From positions 1,922,001-1,986,000 of the forward strand of contig NZ_CP072611.1 of NCBI RefSeq assembly GCF_017815515.1: a DNA stretch of 64,000 bases, read 5' to 3'. The DNA comes from Aureimonas populi (GTDB lineage Bacteria > Pseudomonadota > Alphaproteobacteria > Rhizobiales > Rhizobiaceae). The stretch's first letter is position 1. Every line of letters begins with the position of its first letter. Positions 18,649-27,343 of the stretch are shown here, one piece after another. Made by a program: the position numbers and the translations under genes. The notes under the pieces were generated by a model. That model had not been told where the DNA came from and made no database searches. It saw only the letters and a list, made by a program, of their open reading frames with translations.

Positions 18649-19748
18649 CGTTTGAGGAACTCGCCGAGCGCGGCGAGGACGCCGAGATTGGCCTTCTCCG
18701 AGCCCACGCTCATGCGCAGCGCGTTGGGGAAGCCGTAGCCGGTCACGCGACGCAGGATGAAGCCCCGTTCGGTGAGGAAGGCGTCGGCCTCCGCCGCCCG
18801 CCGCCCGTCCTCGTCCGGGAAGTGCACCAGCAGGAAATTGCCGACCGAGGGAGTGACGCGCAGGCCCAGCGCCGTCAGTTCCTCCGTCAGCCGCCCGAGC
18901 CACAGATTGTTGTGCTCCACCGTCTTCTCGACATGCGCCCGGTCGCGCACCGCCGCCGCGCCCGCCGCGATGGCGGCCGCGTTGATGTTGAAGGGTCCGC
19001 GAATGCGGTTCAGCGCGTCCACCACGGCCTCGGGCCCGTAGAGCCAGCCGATGCGCAGCGCGGCAAGGCCGTGGATCTTGGAGAAGGTGCGCGTCATCAC
19101 GACGTTCCGCGCCTGGCTCACCAGCTCGACGCCCGCCTCGTAGTCGTTGCGCCGCACATATTCGGCATAGGCCGCGTCGAGCACGAGCAGCACATGGTCC
19201 GGCAGGCCCGCATGCAGGCGCCGCACCTCGTCGAAGGGCAGGTAGGTGCCGGTCGGGTTGTTGGGGTTGGCCAGGAAGACGATCTTCGTCTTCTCGCCCA
19301 CGAGCGCGAGGATCGCGTCCACGTCGGCCCGCTCGGCCTGTTCGCGGGCCACCACCGGCTTTGCGCCCGTCGCGCGGATGTAGATGTCGTAGACGAGGAA
19401 GCCGTGCTCGGTGTGGATCGCCTCGTCGCCGGGCGCGAGGAAAGCCTGCGCCAGGAGGCCCAGAAGCTCGTCCGACCCGTTGCCGGCCAGGATGCGCTTC
19501 GGGCTGAGCCCGTGCACCTCGGCGATGGCCTCGCGCAGCGCCAGCGCCTGCCCGTCCGGGTAGAGCTCCAGATGCGCGGCCGCCTCCATCATCGCCTCGC
19601 GCGCCTTGGGCGAGGGGCCGAGCGGCGTCTCGTTGGAGGACAGCTTGTGAAGTTCCACGCCGGCGGGCGCGCGGCTCTTGCCGGGCTCGTAGGCATGGAT
19701 GTCGAGAACGCCGGGCTTGGGGGCCGGGCCCCGGTTCTGGCTCTGCAT
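18645..19748 (-). CDS. hisC: Histidinol-phosphate aminotransferase
   Basis: PLP enzyme of fold type I that makes histidinol phosphate from imidazole-acetol phosphate. When paired with tyrC it often also serves aromatic amino-acid transamination. The 367-residue protein has [13 protein letters not shown] near the N-terminus, the NPNNPTGT loop (about 170), DAAYAEYV with the PLP Asp, and [15 protein letters not shown] with the Schiff-base Lys. I chose the ATG at 19748 ([15 protein letters not shown]) because the upstream frame is not family-like. It diverges from metX and is coupled to tyrC. Confidence 0.95.
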   Translation of the reverse strand: MQSQNRGPAPKPGVLDIHAYEPGKSRAPAGVELHKLSSNETPLGPSPKAREAMMEAAAHLELYPDGQALALREAIAEVHGLSPKRILAGNGSDELLGLLAQAFLAPGDEAIHTEHGFLVYDIYIRATGAKPVVAREQAERADVDAILALVGEKTKIVFLANPNNPTGTYLPFDEVRRLHAGLPDHVLLVLDAAYAEYVRRNDYEAGVELVSQARNVVMTRTFSKIHGLAALRIGWLYGPEAVVDALNRIRGPFNINAAAIAAGAAAVRDRAHVEKTVEHNNLWLGRLTEELTALGLRVTPSVGNFLLVHFPDEDGRRAAEADAFLTERGFILRRVTGYGFPNALRMSVGSEKANLGVLAALGEFLKR

Positions 19749-19941
19749 CGCTCGCCTGTCCTTCGCAGCTGGGAAAGGGCCACAGGGGCCGGTTTTCACA
19801 AGGCGCCGCATAGCCCCCGGCAGGGCTTCTGTCGAGGCCCCGGCCGCCTTTGCGGGCAAGGGCTTGCGCCGGGCCGGGCGCGCAAGGTTGCAAACGCGGC
19901 CCGATCTGCCATAGCAACGGCCATGTTCGCGGGAGAGCCCC

Positions 19942-21126
19942 ATGTCGATCATCGCAGCGCCCTTGAAGGATGAGACGGCCCTCGGCCTGAAGGAAGCCCG
20001 CGAGCCTTCCTCCAGGGTCATGCGCTTCGGCGCGGACGAGCCGCTGCACCTCGACGCGGGCGCCACGCTCTCGCCCTTCGAGATCGCCTACGAGACCTAT
20101 GGCGAGCTGAACGCCGACAAGTCCAACGCCATTTATGTCTGCCATGCGCTGACGGGCGACCAGCACGTGGCCAGCCGCCATCCGGTCACGGGCAAGCCGG
20201 GCTGGTGGTCCTCCATCATCGGCCCCGGCAAGCCGGTGGACACGAACCGCTTCTTCGTCGTGTGCGCCAACGTCATCGGCTCGTGCATGGGCTCCACCGG
20301 CCCGGCCTCGATCGACCCGGCGAGCGGGCGGCCCTATGCGCTCGACCTGCCGGTGCTGACGATCCCCGACATGGTGCGCGCGCAGGCCATGCTGATCGAC
20401 CGCCTCGGCATCGACCAGCTCTTCGCCGTGATCGGCGGCTCCATGGGCGGCATGCAGGCGCTGCAATGGGCCGTGGCCTATCCCGAGCGCGTCTTCTCGG
20501 TGCTGCCGGTCGCCACCGGCGCGCGCCATTCCTCGCAGAACATCGCCTTCCACGAGGTGGGCCGGCAGGCCGTGATGGCCGACCCCGAATGGCGCGGGGG
20601 GCGCTATATCGAGGCCGGCACCCGCCCCCACAAGGGCCTGGCGGTGGCGCGCATGGCCGCGCATGTCACCTATCTGTCGGAGGCCGCGCTGCACCGCAAG
20701 TTCGGCCGCAACCTTCAGGATCGAGACAGGTTCGGCTTCGGCTTCGAGGCCGATTTCCAGATCGAGAGCTATCTGCGCCACCAGGGCACCACATTCGTGG
20801 ACCGGTTCGACGCCAACGCCTATCTCTATCTCACGCGCGCGATGGACTATTTCGACATCGCGGCCGAGCATGGCGGGCGGCTGGCGGAAGCCTTCCGGGG
20901 CACGCAGTCGCGCTTCTGCCTCGTCTCCTTCTCCTCCGACTGGCTGTTTCCCACGGCCGAGAGCCGCGCCGTGGTCCATGCGCTGAACGCGGTCGCGGCC
21001 TCCGTCTCCTTCGTGGAGATCGCCACGGACAAGGGCCACGACGCCTTCCTGCTCGACGAGCCGGAATTCTTCGCCGCCATGGATGGCTTCATCCGCTCCG
21101 CGGCCAAGGCGAGGGGACTGAAATGA
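19942..21126 (+). CDS. metX: Homoserine O-acetyltransferase
   Basis: Acetylates (or succinylates) homoserine to start methionine synthesis. The 394-residue alpha/beta hydrolase contains [11 protein letters not shown], the MetX block [14 protein letters not shown] and the nucleophile elbow [10 protein letters not shown] with Ser167. The catalytic Asp is in [13 protein letters not shown] and the His in DKGHDAFL. Acetyl versus succinyl specificity cannot be told by eye. Its stop overlaps the metW start (ATGA). I looked for a SAM-II riboswitch upstream, as seen in some relatives, and found none. Confidence 0.96.
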   Translation: MSIIAAPLKDETALGLKEAREPSSRVMRFGADEPLHLDAGATLSPFEIAYETYGELNADKSNAIYVCHALTGDQHVASRHPVTGKPGWWSSIIGPGKPVDTNRFFVVCANVIGSCMGSTGPASIDPASGRPYALDLPVLTIPDMVRAQAMLIDRLGIDQLFAVIGGSMGGMQALQWAVAYPERVFSVLPVATGARHSSQNIAFHEVGRQAVMADPEWRGGRYIEAGTRPHKGLAVARMAAHVTYLSEAALHRKFGRNLQDRDRFGFGFEADFQIESYLRHQGTTFVDRFDANAYLYLTRAMDYFDIAAEHGGRLAEAFRGTQSRFCLVSFSSDWLFPTAESRAVVHALNAVAASVSFVEIATDKGHDAFLLDEPEFFAAMDGFIRSAAKARGLK

Positions 21127-21791
21127 AGCTCGACGGGGCCACCATCTTCGAGCCTCCGGTGCCCACCACGGCCACCGTGGCGGCCGACGGCAATGCGCGC
21201 GTCGACCTGGAGCTGATCGCCGATCTCGTCGCGCCCGGCAGCCGGGTCCTGGATGTCGGCTGCGGCGACGGCGCGCTGATGGCGCTTCTCCAGGCACGCC
21301 GGGGCGTGGACGCGCGCGGCATGGAGCTGAGCCAGCAGGGCGTCAACGAATGCGTGGCGCGGGGCCTGTCCGTGGTGCAGGGAGACGCGGACCGCGACCT
21401 GATCCACTATCCGGACGCGGCCTTCGACTACGTCATCCTGTCGCAGACCATCCAGGCCACGCAAAGCCCCCGCCTCGTCCTTTCCGAGCTGTTGCGCATC
21501 GGGCGCCACGCCATCGTCTCCTTCCCCAATTTCGGCTACTGGTCCGTTCGCCTCTCGCTCCTGGCCAAGGGCCGGATGCCGGTGACGCGCAACCTTGCCT
21601 ATTCGTGGTACGACACGCCCAATATCCACTTCTGCACCATCCAGGACTTCGTGGACCTCACCCGCGAGCTGGGCGCCAGCGTGGAAAGCGCCGTGGCGCT
21701 GAACGCGCAAGGGGGCAAGATGGGCATGAACCTGCCCTGGGCGCTGTGGAACCTGTTCGGCCAGCAGGCCGTGTTCGTCCTGAGGAAGTAG
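21123..21791 (+). CDS. metW: Methionine biosynthesis protein MetW
   Basis: A methyltransferase-fold partner that stimulates or is required for MetX activity in many proteobacteria. The 222-residue protein has [17 protein letters not shown] (about 40-56) as SAM-binding motif I. It also has the MetW-specific segments [19 protein letters not shown] and [20 protein letters not shown], and ends with [16 protein letters not shown] and the closing [11 protein letters not shown]. The ATG overlaps the metX stop, so the partners are made together. Promoter and regulator were not identified. Confidence 0.95.
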   Translation: MKLDGATIFEPPVPTTATVAADGNARVDLELIADLVAPGSRVLDVGCGDGALMALLQARRGVDARGMELSQQGVNECVARGLSVVQGDADRDLIHYPDAAFDYVILSQTIQATQSPRLVLSELLRIGRHAIVSFPNFGYWSVRLSLLAKGRMPVTRNLAYSWYDTPNIHFCTIQDFVDLTRELGASVESAVALNAQGGKMGMNLPWALWNLFGQQAVFVLRK

Positions 21792-21860
21792 GCCGCCATG
21801 CTCGCGACGTGCCTCGGCCTTAAGCCGGCATCCGTTCGAACCGTGAAAAGGAAGTCCGCG

Positions 21861-22418
21861 ATGCGCAAACGGCACCGCTTTGCCCTCGTCTGTGCCGTGT
21901 TCCTCGCCGTTCCGGCGCTGGTGGGCGCGCATATGGGCGTCCAGCAGCTCCTGGGGAACTTCCACGAGGTGATTCCCGGCGAGTTCTACCGCTCCTCCCA
22001 ACCCGATGCCGGGGAGGTGGCGGAGTATGTGGAGCGCTACGGCATCCGGACCATCGTCAATCTGCGCGATGAGGAGCCGGACGAGGAGATGCGCGGCGCG
22101 CGCGAGGCCGCCACGCGGCTGGGCGTCGAGACCATCGACTATCCCATGTCCTCGGCGCGCTTCCTCGACCAGCCGAAGGCCGAGGAACTGGCGCAGCTCC
22201 TGCGCGACGTTCCCAAGCCTGTCCTCGTCCATTGCGACCACGGCTCGAATCGCACGGGGCTGGCCTCGGCCATCTATGTCGGTGCGGTGGCGGAGGGCTC
22301 CGAGCTTCAGGCCGAGTTCCAGATTTCGCCCTATTACGGGCATGTGCCGATCCCCGGCATCGGCCGCTACGAGATGTACCGCTCCTGGGACGCGTTCGAG
22401 GAGACGATCGGGTTCTGA
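21861..22418 (+). CDS. Secreted dual-specificity/tyrosine phosphatase family protein
   Basis: A 185-residue protein with an N-terminal hydrophobic segment (MRKRHRFALVCAVFLAVPAL) acting as signal or anchor. The phosphatase core has FYRSSQPDAGEVAEYVERYG, then TIVNLRDEEPDEE, and the P-loop HCDHGSNRTG with nucleophile Cys and Arg. This resembles the DSP-like, PTP-superfamily proteins with YRSSQP seen in many proteobacteria. A frame start at 21798 is possible, but the ATG at 21861 gives a cleaner signal peptide. Substrate unknown. Its 3' end overlaps the convergent methyltransferase gene by 52 bases. Confidence 0.82.
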   Translation: MRKRHRFALVCAVFLAVPALVGAHMGVQQLLGNFHEVIPGEFYRSSQPDAGEVAEYVERYGIRTIVNLRDEEPDEEMRGAREAATRLGVETIDYPMSSARFLDQPKAEELAQLLRDVPKPVLVHCDHGSNRTGLASAIYVGAVAEGSELQAEFQISPYYGHVPIPGIGRYEMYRSWDAFEETIGF

Positions 22419-23263
22419 AACATCGGGCGGCGGACAGCACGCAGGGCAGGCCCGAAGGGCGCGGGCGAATCTGCATCCTGTTCGTCGTTTGACGCTTCGC
22501 GATTGAGCGCCGCGCCCTGCGGCACCAATGCCGGCTTGGCGAGGCGGATGCGCGCCTGCGCCCGCTTCTCCACCGGAATGCCGCGATAGAGCAGCTTCGT
22601 CGCCTCGATCACGATGACGCCGGCAAAAAGCGGCCAGAACCGCCGCCCCGCCGTTTCCATCGGGCCGGCGAGCCTCAACAGGCTCGCGCGCCGGAAGGGG
22701 GGAAAGAGCAGCGCCTCCGAGAAGCCGGAGGTGGTGAACATCGCCTCGCGCAAGAGGCGCGTCGCCTGCCCGCGAGACCAGGGGCGGCCGGAGCCGAAGG
22801 GCGTGCGGTCGAGCCGCGTCCACAGGCCCCGCCGGTTCGGCACCACCAGCACCAGCCGCCCGCCGGGCGCCAGCACGCGCCATGTCTCGGCCAGCATGCG
22901 CGCGGGGTCGGCGGAGAATTCCAGCGCATGGACCATCAGCACCCGGTCGATGGAGGCGTCCGCCAGCGGCAGGTCGTCCTCCTCCACCATCGCGGTGGCG
23001 GGCGCGCCCGCGTAGGGCCAGCGCATGGCCCCCTGCGCCGCCGGCATGAAGGCGAGCGTCGATTCGGCGTCGGCCATCAGCCGGTCGAGAATGGGCGGCG
23101 CATAGCCCAGCCCCACCAGCCGCTCCTGCGGGATGGGCCGCCACAGCGGCGAGAGCGCCAGCCCCAGCGAGCGCGCCACGGCCTGCCCGAGGCGCGTGGC
23201 GTAGAAATCGCGCAGATCGACGATGTCCGCGTTGGTTCCGAAGGGGAGGGGTGCCATGTTCAC
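22367..23263 (-). CDS. Class I SAM-dependent methyltransferase
   Basis: A 298-residue protein with a Methyltransf_11-like domain. The opening MNMAPLPFGTNADIVDLRDFY is a block typical of a Rhizobiales family next to gloB. Later motifs are ASIDRVLMVHALEFSADP, then WRVLAPGGRLVLVVPNRRGL (motif VI-like). The canonical glycine-rich loop is weak. The C-terminal 70 residues are basic and low in conservation and extend into the end of the phosphatase gene by 52 bases. Substrate unknown. The start may also be the ATG at 23257. Confidence 0.82.
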   Translation of the reverse strand: MNMAPLPFGTNADIVDLRDFYATRLGQAVARSLGLALSPLWRPIPQERLVGLGYAPPILDRLMADAESTLAFMPAAQGAMRWPYAGAPATAMVEEDDLPLADASIDRVLMVHALEFSADPARMLAETWRVLAPGGRLVLVVPNRRGLWTRLDRTPFGSGRPWSRGQATRLLREAMFTTSGFSEALLFPPFRRASLLRLAGPMETAGRRFWPLFAGVIVIEATKLLYRGIPVEKRAQARIRLAKPALVPQGAALNREASNDEQDADSPAPFGPALRAVRRPMFQNPIVSSNASQERYIS

Positions 23264-23334
23264 GGCGCCAGACTACAACCTTGAGTGCGCGGGCGGAACC
23301 CGTGAGGCCGCGTGGCCCCTCCGGTGCCACGCGC

Positions 23335-23340
23335 TATAAT
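23335..23340 (+). promoter_or_regulatory. Consensus -10 box upstream of gloB
   Basis: A perfect TATAAT lies 36 bases upstream of the gloB start. The matching -35 position (23312-23317, GTGGCC) is weak, so this is a candidate only. Confidence 0.4.
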
Positions 23341-23376
23341 GGTCCGGTAGGAACCGATGCACAGGAGGGGCCGCCC

Positions 23377-24147
23377 ATGGGCGAGATCGAGATCCGCCAG
23401 TTCACCTGCCACAGCGACAATTTCGGCGTTCTGGTGCACGAGCCGGCCAGCGGCGTGACCTTCAGCGTGGACGCGCCCCAGGAGGGGCCGATCCTCGCCG
23501 CGCTGGAGCACGAGGGCTGGCGCCTCACCCATATCCTGACCACGCACCACCATCGCGACCATGTCGAGGCCAACGAGGCGCTGAAGACGCGATTCGGGGT
23601 CGAGATCATCGGCCCGGAGAAGGAGAAGGACCGCATCCCCGGCATCGACCGCGGCGTGTCGGGCGGCGAGGCCTTCCATGTCGGGGGCATCCGCGTGGAG
23701 GTGATCGATACGCCCGGCCATACGCTGGGCAGCGTGTCCTATTACCTGCCGCAGGCCGAGGCGCTGTTCGCCGGCGACGCGCTCTTCTCCATGGGATGCG
23801 GCCGGCTTCTGGAAGGCACCCCCGCCATGCTCTGGGAAAGCCTGAAGCGCCTGCGCGAGCTGCCCGAGACGACCATGCTCTATTGCGGGCACGAATACAC
23901 GGCCAAGAACGCGGCCTTCGCGGTGGAGGTCGATCCGGGCAACACGCGCCTTCGCGAGCGGGTGCGGCAGGTGGAGGATCTGCGCGTCGCCCACAAGGCG
24001 ACGCTGCCGGTCAGCCTCAAGAAGGAGAAGCGCACCAACCCTTTCCTGCGCGCCGACGACCCGGAGCTGGCGAGCGCCTTCGGCATGGAGGGCGCAAACG
24101 CGCAGGAAATCTTCGCCGCCCTCCGCGGCAAGCGCGACGGCTTTTGA
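23377..24147 (+). CDS. gloB: Hydroxyacylglutathione hydrolase (glyoxalase II)
   Basis: Hydrolyses S-lactoylglutathione to lactate and glutathione, finishing methylglyoxal detoxification. The 256-residue metallo-beta-lactamase fold has the metal motif THHHRDH (about 58-64), then DTPGHTLGSVSYY, FAGDALFSMGCGRLLEGTP and YCGHEYTAKNAAFA. The C-terminal substrate domain ends KKEKRTNPFLR, which binds glutathione. I chose ATG at 23377 (MGEIEIRQFTCHSDNFG), preceded by GGAGGGG. The frame is open to 23251, but that would overlap the divergent methyltransferase. Confidence 0.95.
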   Translation: MGEIEIRQFTCHSDNFGVLVHEPASGVTFSVDAPQEGPILAALEHEGWRLTHILTTHHHRDHVEANEALKTRFGVEIIGPEKEKDRIPGIDRGVSGGEAFHVGGIRVEVIDTPGHTLGSVSYYLPQAEALFAGDALFSMGCGRLLEGTPAMLWESLKRLRELPETTMLYCGHEYTAKNAAFAVEVDPGNTRLRERVRQVEDLRVAHKATLPVSLKKEKRTNPFLRADDPELASAFGMEGANAQEIFAALRGKRDGF

Positions 24148-24150
24148 CCG

Positions 24151-24927
24151 CTACCGCGCGCCGAAGCGCGTCGCGGTGAGGGAGAGCGGTCCGATCTGGG
24201 TGGGAACGCGGGCATAGACAGGCGCGAAGATGCCCGTCTCCCCCAGCGGGGCGAACCAGAGCTGGATGGTCTGGCCCTGCAGGAAGTTGAGCCCCTTCGA
24301 GCCCCGCCGGTAGCCGGAGACGGGCGCGATCCGCGCATGGCAGACCACGGCCTGCCCGGAGAAGCCGGTGGCCGAGAAACGGCGCGTGCCGGCCGGCGAA
24401 AGCCGCAGGTCGAGCCGCGACCAGCCATCGTAGAGGGGCAGGGAGCGGTTGCAGACCTCGCTGGCCTCGGCGCGGATCATCACGCCGCTCAGCGGGTCCA
24501 CCACCGAGCGCAGATGCCCCTGCGCGACAGGCACGTAATCGGTCGGGCGCGGGCCCTCGCGCTGCGGCGCGACGGTGGAGGAGCGCACGCGCCCGCCGCT
24601 CATGCGCACGTCGCTCGACCAGCTTCGCCCGTCGCTCGTATAGGCCAGGCGGTAGCGCTCGGCCTGGAGCGCGCCGCCCCGGATGCGCCCGGCCACCGAA
24701 CTCGTTCCGTCCGTGCGCGACACGAGGCTGCCGAGGCCCGAGGAGCCGAGCGTGCCCGAGACCGAATAGTCGCCCCGCCCGATGCTCGTCTGGAAGGAGG
24801 CGCGCCCGATCGGAATCCCGATCAGCGAGACCACATAATCGCTCGAGAAGGACTGTGCCCCGGCAGCCTGCGGCATGGCGAGCCCGAGGAGAAAGGCGAG
24901 CAGGAGAATCGGGCGGGCGTTGAGCAA
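24151..24927 (-). CDS. DUF3108 domain protein, exported
   Basis: About 258 residues from a proposed TTG start at 24927, which gives a good signal peptide (LLNARPILLLAFLLGLAMPQ, cleavage after AGA). The mature protein is beta-rich and matches DUF3108: SDYVVSLIGIPIGRASFQTS, DVRMSGGRVRSSTVAPQ and GYRRGSKGLNFLQGQTIQLWF. DUF3108 proteins are periplasmic with an outer-membrane-like barrel or lipocalin fold and unknown role. The frame is open to 25098, but that stretch contains the rpmB promoter and reads unlike a protein. It converges on gloB with a 3-base gap. Confidence 0.72.
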   Translation of the reverse strand: MLNARPILLLAFLLGLAMPQAAGAQSFSSDYVVSLIGIPIGRASFQTSIGRGDYSVSGTLGSSGLGSLVSRTDGTSSVAGRIRGGALQAERYRLAYTSDGRSWSSDVRMSGGRVRSSTVAPQREGPRPTDYVPVAQGHLRSVVDPLSGVMIRAEASEVCNRSLPLYDGWSRLDLRLSPAGTRRFSATGFSGQAVVCHARIAPVSGYRRGSKGLNFLQGQTIQLWFAPLGETGIFAPVYARVPTQIGPLSLTATRFGAR

Positions 24928-25053
24928 GGGCGCGTGTCCGGCTGGAGGCTTGGAGCGGCATCTTAGATGGATTTGCGTCTTCCCCACCAGCCCGGCCGAA
25001 CTGCGACGCGCCCGCTCCCGCGCGGTCACGTTCGCGTGGTCGGGGGCGCCGGG

Positions 25054-25082
25054 TTGACGGGGCGGGGCGGGGAGACTATAGG
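25054..25082 (+). promoter_or_regulatory. Sigma-70-type promoter for rpmB
   Basis: A -35 TTGACG (25054-25059), a 17-base spacer and a -10 TATAGG (25077-25082) lie 105 bases upstream of rpmB. The spacing is optimal. It is the best promoter match I see in the window, as expected for a ribosomal protein gene. Confidence 0.72.
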
Positions 25083-25186
25083 GTCCGCTGAATTCCAAGG
25101 ATCACGCCCCGGGGCCGTTGATCGCGCCGTCTTTGAAGAACGGCGGCGCGCTGGCCGGGGCTTATGGCAGTTTGAAAGGTGATTCC

Positions 25187-25498
25187 ATGTCGCGCGCTTG
25201 CGAACTGACCGGCAAGGCCGTCCAGACCGGGAACAATGTCAGCCACGCGAACAACAAGACGCGTCGCCGTTTCCTGCCGAACCTGTGCAATGTCACGCTG
25301 ATCTCCGATGCCCTCGGCCAGCGCTACCGCCTGCGCATCTCGGCCTACGCCCTGCGCTCGGTGGAGCATCGCGGCGGCCTCGACGCCTTCCTGACCAAGG
25401 CGAAGGAGGGCGAGCTGTCGCAGCGCGCCCGTCTCCTGAAGCGCCAGATCGCCAAGAAGGTGGCCGCTTCCGACGAGGGCGCCGCCGCCGCGCAGTAA
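25187..25498 (+). CDS. rpmB: 50S ribosomal protein L28
   Basis: Structural protein of the large ribosomal subunit. The 103-residue length is usual for the longer alphaproteobacterial L28. It begins [29 protein letters not shown], and this cut-off at family-conserved [15 protein letters not shown] marks the Zn-independent form because the Cys pairs of the C+ paralogue are absent (only one Cys near residue 5 and one later). It continues [21 protein letters not shown] terminator follows 43 bases downstream. Confidence 0.97.
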   Translation: MSRACELTGKAVQTGNNVSHANNKTRRRFLPNLCNVTLISDALGQRYRLRISAYALRSVEHRGGLDAFLTKAKEGELSQRARLLKRQIAKKVAASDEGAAAAQ

Positions 25499-25540
25499 GC
25501 GCCGGGCCGGGCGTGCGCGCCCCGGACCCATGAATTCTTC

Positions 25541-25569
25541 GGCTCCGCGCCTGTCGCGGAGCCGTTTTT
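25541..25569 (+). terminator. Rho-independent terminator after rpmB
   Basis: GGCTCCGC (25541-25548) and GCGGAGCC (25556-25563) form a perfect stem and are followed by G and TTTTT. It separates rpmB from the riboswitch and transporter gene. Confidence 0.85.
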
Positions 25570-25599
25570 GTGAGAAGGGTGCGAATTCTCGTGCCCGCC

Positions 25600-25631
25600 G
25601 CTGGTGCCATACCCCAGCCTAAAAAAATGGA
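25600..25631 (+). promoter_or_regulatory. preQ1-I riboswitch (candidate) controlling yhhQ
   Basis: Stem P1 is GCTGG (25600-25604) with CCAGC (25614-25618). The loop between them is TGCCATACC, followed by an A-rich tail CTAAAAAAA. The loop bases CCAT (25607-25610) pair with ATGG (25627-25630) in the tail to form the P2 pseudoknot. The layout matches class I preQ1 riboswitches, including the ACC before the P1 3' arm. ATGGAA holds the likely ribosome-binding site, 11-12 bases before the ATG of a queuosine-precursor transporter. Ligand binding would therefore hide it and switch translation off. Confidence 0.78.
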
Positions 25632-25642
25632 ATATCGCGACG

Positions 25643-26332
25643 ATGACCCGATTCGGCGCCTATATCGTGCCCGTTCTCGCCATGACGATCATCGTCCTGA
25701 TGGCGAATGTGGCGGTGCAATTCCCGCTTCAGGGGCAACTCGGGCCGCTGATGCTGGCCGACCTGCTCACCTGGGGCGCCTTCGTCTATCCCTTCGCCTT
25801 CATCGTCACCGACATCAACAACCGCCTGTTCGGGCCCCGGATGGCGCGCCGCGTGGTCTATCTCGGCTTCATACTGGCGATCCTCTCCTCCATCATCTTC
25901 CCGCCGATCCTGCATTCCTTCGGCTTCCTGGAATACGAGACCACCGGTGCGCGCCTCCTGCGCGTCGCGCTCGCCTCGGGCACGGCCTTCCTGCTCGCGC
26001 AACTCATGGACATCGTCGTCTTCAACCGGCTGCGGCGGCTGAGCTGGTGGAAGGCGCCCTTCGCCTCGGGCATCGTGGGGTCGATCATCGACACCTTCCT
26101 CTTCTTCTCCATCGCCTTCGCGCCGCTCTTCCTGCTCCTGGGCCCGAACGAGCCCTTCGCGCTGGAAGCCGCCCCGCTTCTGGGCCTGATGGATACGCAG
26201 GCCCCGCGCTGGGTCTCCTGGGCGCTCGGCGATTTCGCGGTGAAGCTGTTGATCGCGATCTTCGGCCTCGTGCCCTATCGCATCGTCGTGGGCGCCTTCA
26301 TCCCCTTCCGGGACCAGCCGGCGCGCGCCTGA
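25643..26332 (+). CDS. yhhQ: Queuosine precursor transporter (YhhQ/VUT family)
   Basis: Imports a queuosine precursor (preQ0/preQ1) for tRNA modification. The 229-residue membrane protein has about six segments and the family blocks NVAVQFPLQ, FIVTDINNRLFGPRMARRVVY (cytoplasmic loop) and SIIDTFLFFSIAF. The ATG at 25643 sits immediately after the predicted preQ1 riboswitch. An upstream GTG at 25604 would lie inside the aptamer and is unlikely. Promoter location is not clear; it must lie downstream of the rpmB terminator or depend on read-through. The riboswitch supports the transporter's substrate. Confidence 0.92.
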   Translation: MTRFGAYIVPVLAMTIIVLMANVAVQFPLQGQLGPLMLADLLTWGAFVYPFAFIVTDINNRLFGPRMARRVVYLGFILAILSSIIFPPILHSFGFLEYETTGARLLRVALASGTAFLLAQLMDIVVFNRLRRLSWWKAPFASGIVGSIIDTFLFFSIAFAPLFLLLGPNEPFALEAAPLLGLMDTQAPRWVSWALGDFAVKLLIAIFGLVPYRIVVGAFIPFRDQPARA

Positions 26333-26353
26333 GTCGGGCCGAGCGAAGAGGGC

Positions 26354-27343
26354 TCAGCCCGAAACCTCGACCTCGTCCTCGACGAGGCGGAACTCCAGAT
26401 AGAGATTGCGCTGGAAGAACGAGGCGTTGTCGTCCGAGACGATGGAGAGGATCGTTTCCCCCGCCTCGTTCACGAAGACGTCCAGCCCTTCCATGTTGTC
26501 GATCTCGTGGCCGAGGTCCGCTTCCATGATGACCGGGCCGTCGACCAGCGCGCCGACGCGGATCGCCTCGCCCGCGATGCGGCGAAGGCGCATGCCGAGG
26601 CGCCCGAAGCCCTCGTAGCGCCGCTCCAGCAGAAGCAGGTCGCCGCCGGGCAGGAAGGCGCCGTCGGTCGCGTGCCATGGCGGCTGCCGCTTCACGGTGA
26701 AGAGGCCGCCGGCGGGGCCGAGAAGGGCGGCGAAGAGATTGCCCTCCTTGTCGATCGACTGTTCGGCCACGGTGATCGCCCTCCCGTCCGGCGCGACCGC
26801 GACGGTCTCCAGCCCGGCATTGGAGCGCAGCTCGTGGCGGGGGATGGGCTGGGCGACGGGAGTCGGCAGGGCCGTGAGCGGTTCGGCCGCGTCGAAGGCC
26901 TCGATCCGGTGGTTCTGCTCGAAGGAGACGAGCACGCGGCTCCCGTCCAGGGCCAGGCCCTCGGCATCCGCGCGGCCCTTGGAGCGATAGGCCTGCCCCT
27001 GCGGATCGAGGATGGGGGCGATCCGCGCCTCCTCCATGCCGACGGGGCGCCCCTCGCCGTCGCGCAGGATGCGCCCCTCGAACCACCATCCGGTATCGGT
27101 GACGGCCAGGAAGCGCGATCCGCCACCCTCCCGGAAGCGGAAGCCCGAAACGCCCGCCAGGCGCCTGTCGGAGGCCCGGAAGGAAAAGCCGCCCACGAAG
27201 TCCAGCCCGCCGAACCGGCTCTGCGAGGAGCCGACCGCGAAGGCCTCGATGGCGCGGGCGGTGATCTCGACCGGGCGGATGTCGGCGGCCAGCGCGGGCG
27301 GGCAGAGGCTCGTGGCGAGGACGAGCGCGAGAAGCCGCCTCAA
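26354..27343 (-). CDS. Exported esterase-like phytase-family protein
   Basis: A 329-residue protein, starting at TTG 27343 that overlaps the cobT stop (TTGA). It has a signal peptide ([19 protein letters not shown]) and a beta-propeller domain of the esterase-like activity of phytase family. Recognisable blocks are [19 protein letters not shown], then [21 protein letters not shown] and DNMEGLDVF. Periplasmic hydrolase is the likely class; the substrate is not known. The TTG overlap makes this the last gene of a cobS-cobT operon, although it has no known role in cobalamin synthesis. Confidence 0.83.
   Translation of the reverse strand: MRRLLALVLATSLCPPALAADIRPVEITARAIEAFAVGSSQSRFGGLDFVGGFSFRASDRRLAGVSGFRFREGGGSRFLAVTDTGWWFEGRILRDGEGRPVGMEEARIAPILDPQGQAYRSKGRADAEGLALDGSRVLVSFEQNHRIEAFDAAEPLTALPTPVAQPIPRHELRSNAGLETVAVAPDGRAITVAEQSIDKEGNLFAALLGPAGGLFTVKRQPPWHATDGAFLPGGDLLLLERRYEGFGRLGMRLRRIAGEAIRVGALVDGPVIMEADLGHEIDNMEGLDVFVNEAGETILSIVSDDNASFFQRNLYLEFRLVEDEVEVSG

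Noticed and set aside
19749..19941. SAM-II riboswitch upstream of metX
   Set aside because: The SAM-II core (TGATTT, TTGCAGCC-type stem, TTAAA and GCTAAA) is not present. Only GC-rich sequence with GGTTGCAAACG is seen.
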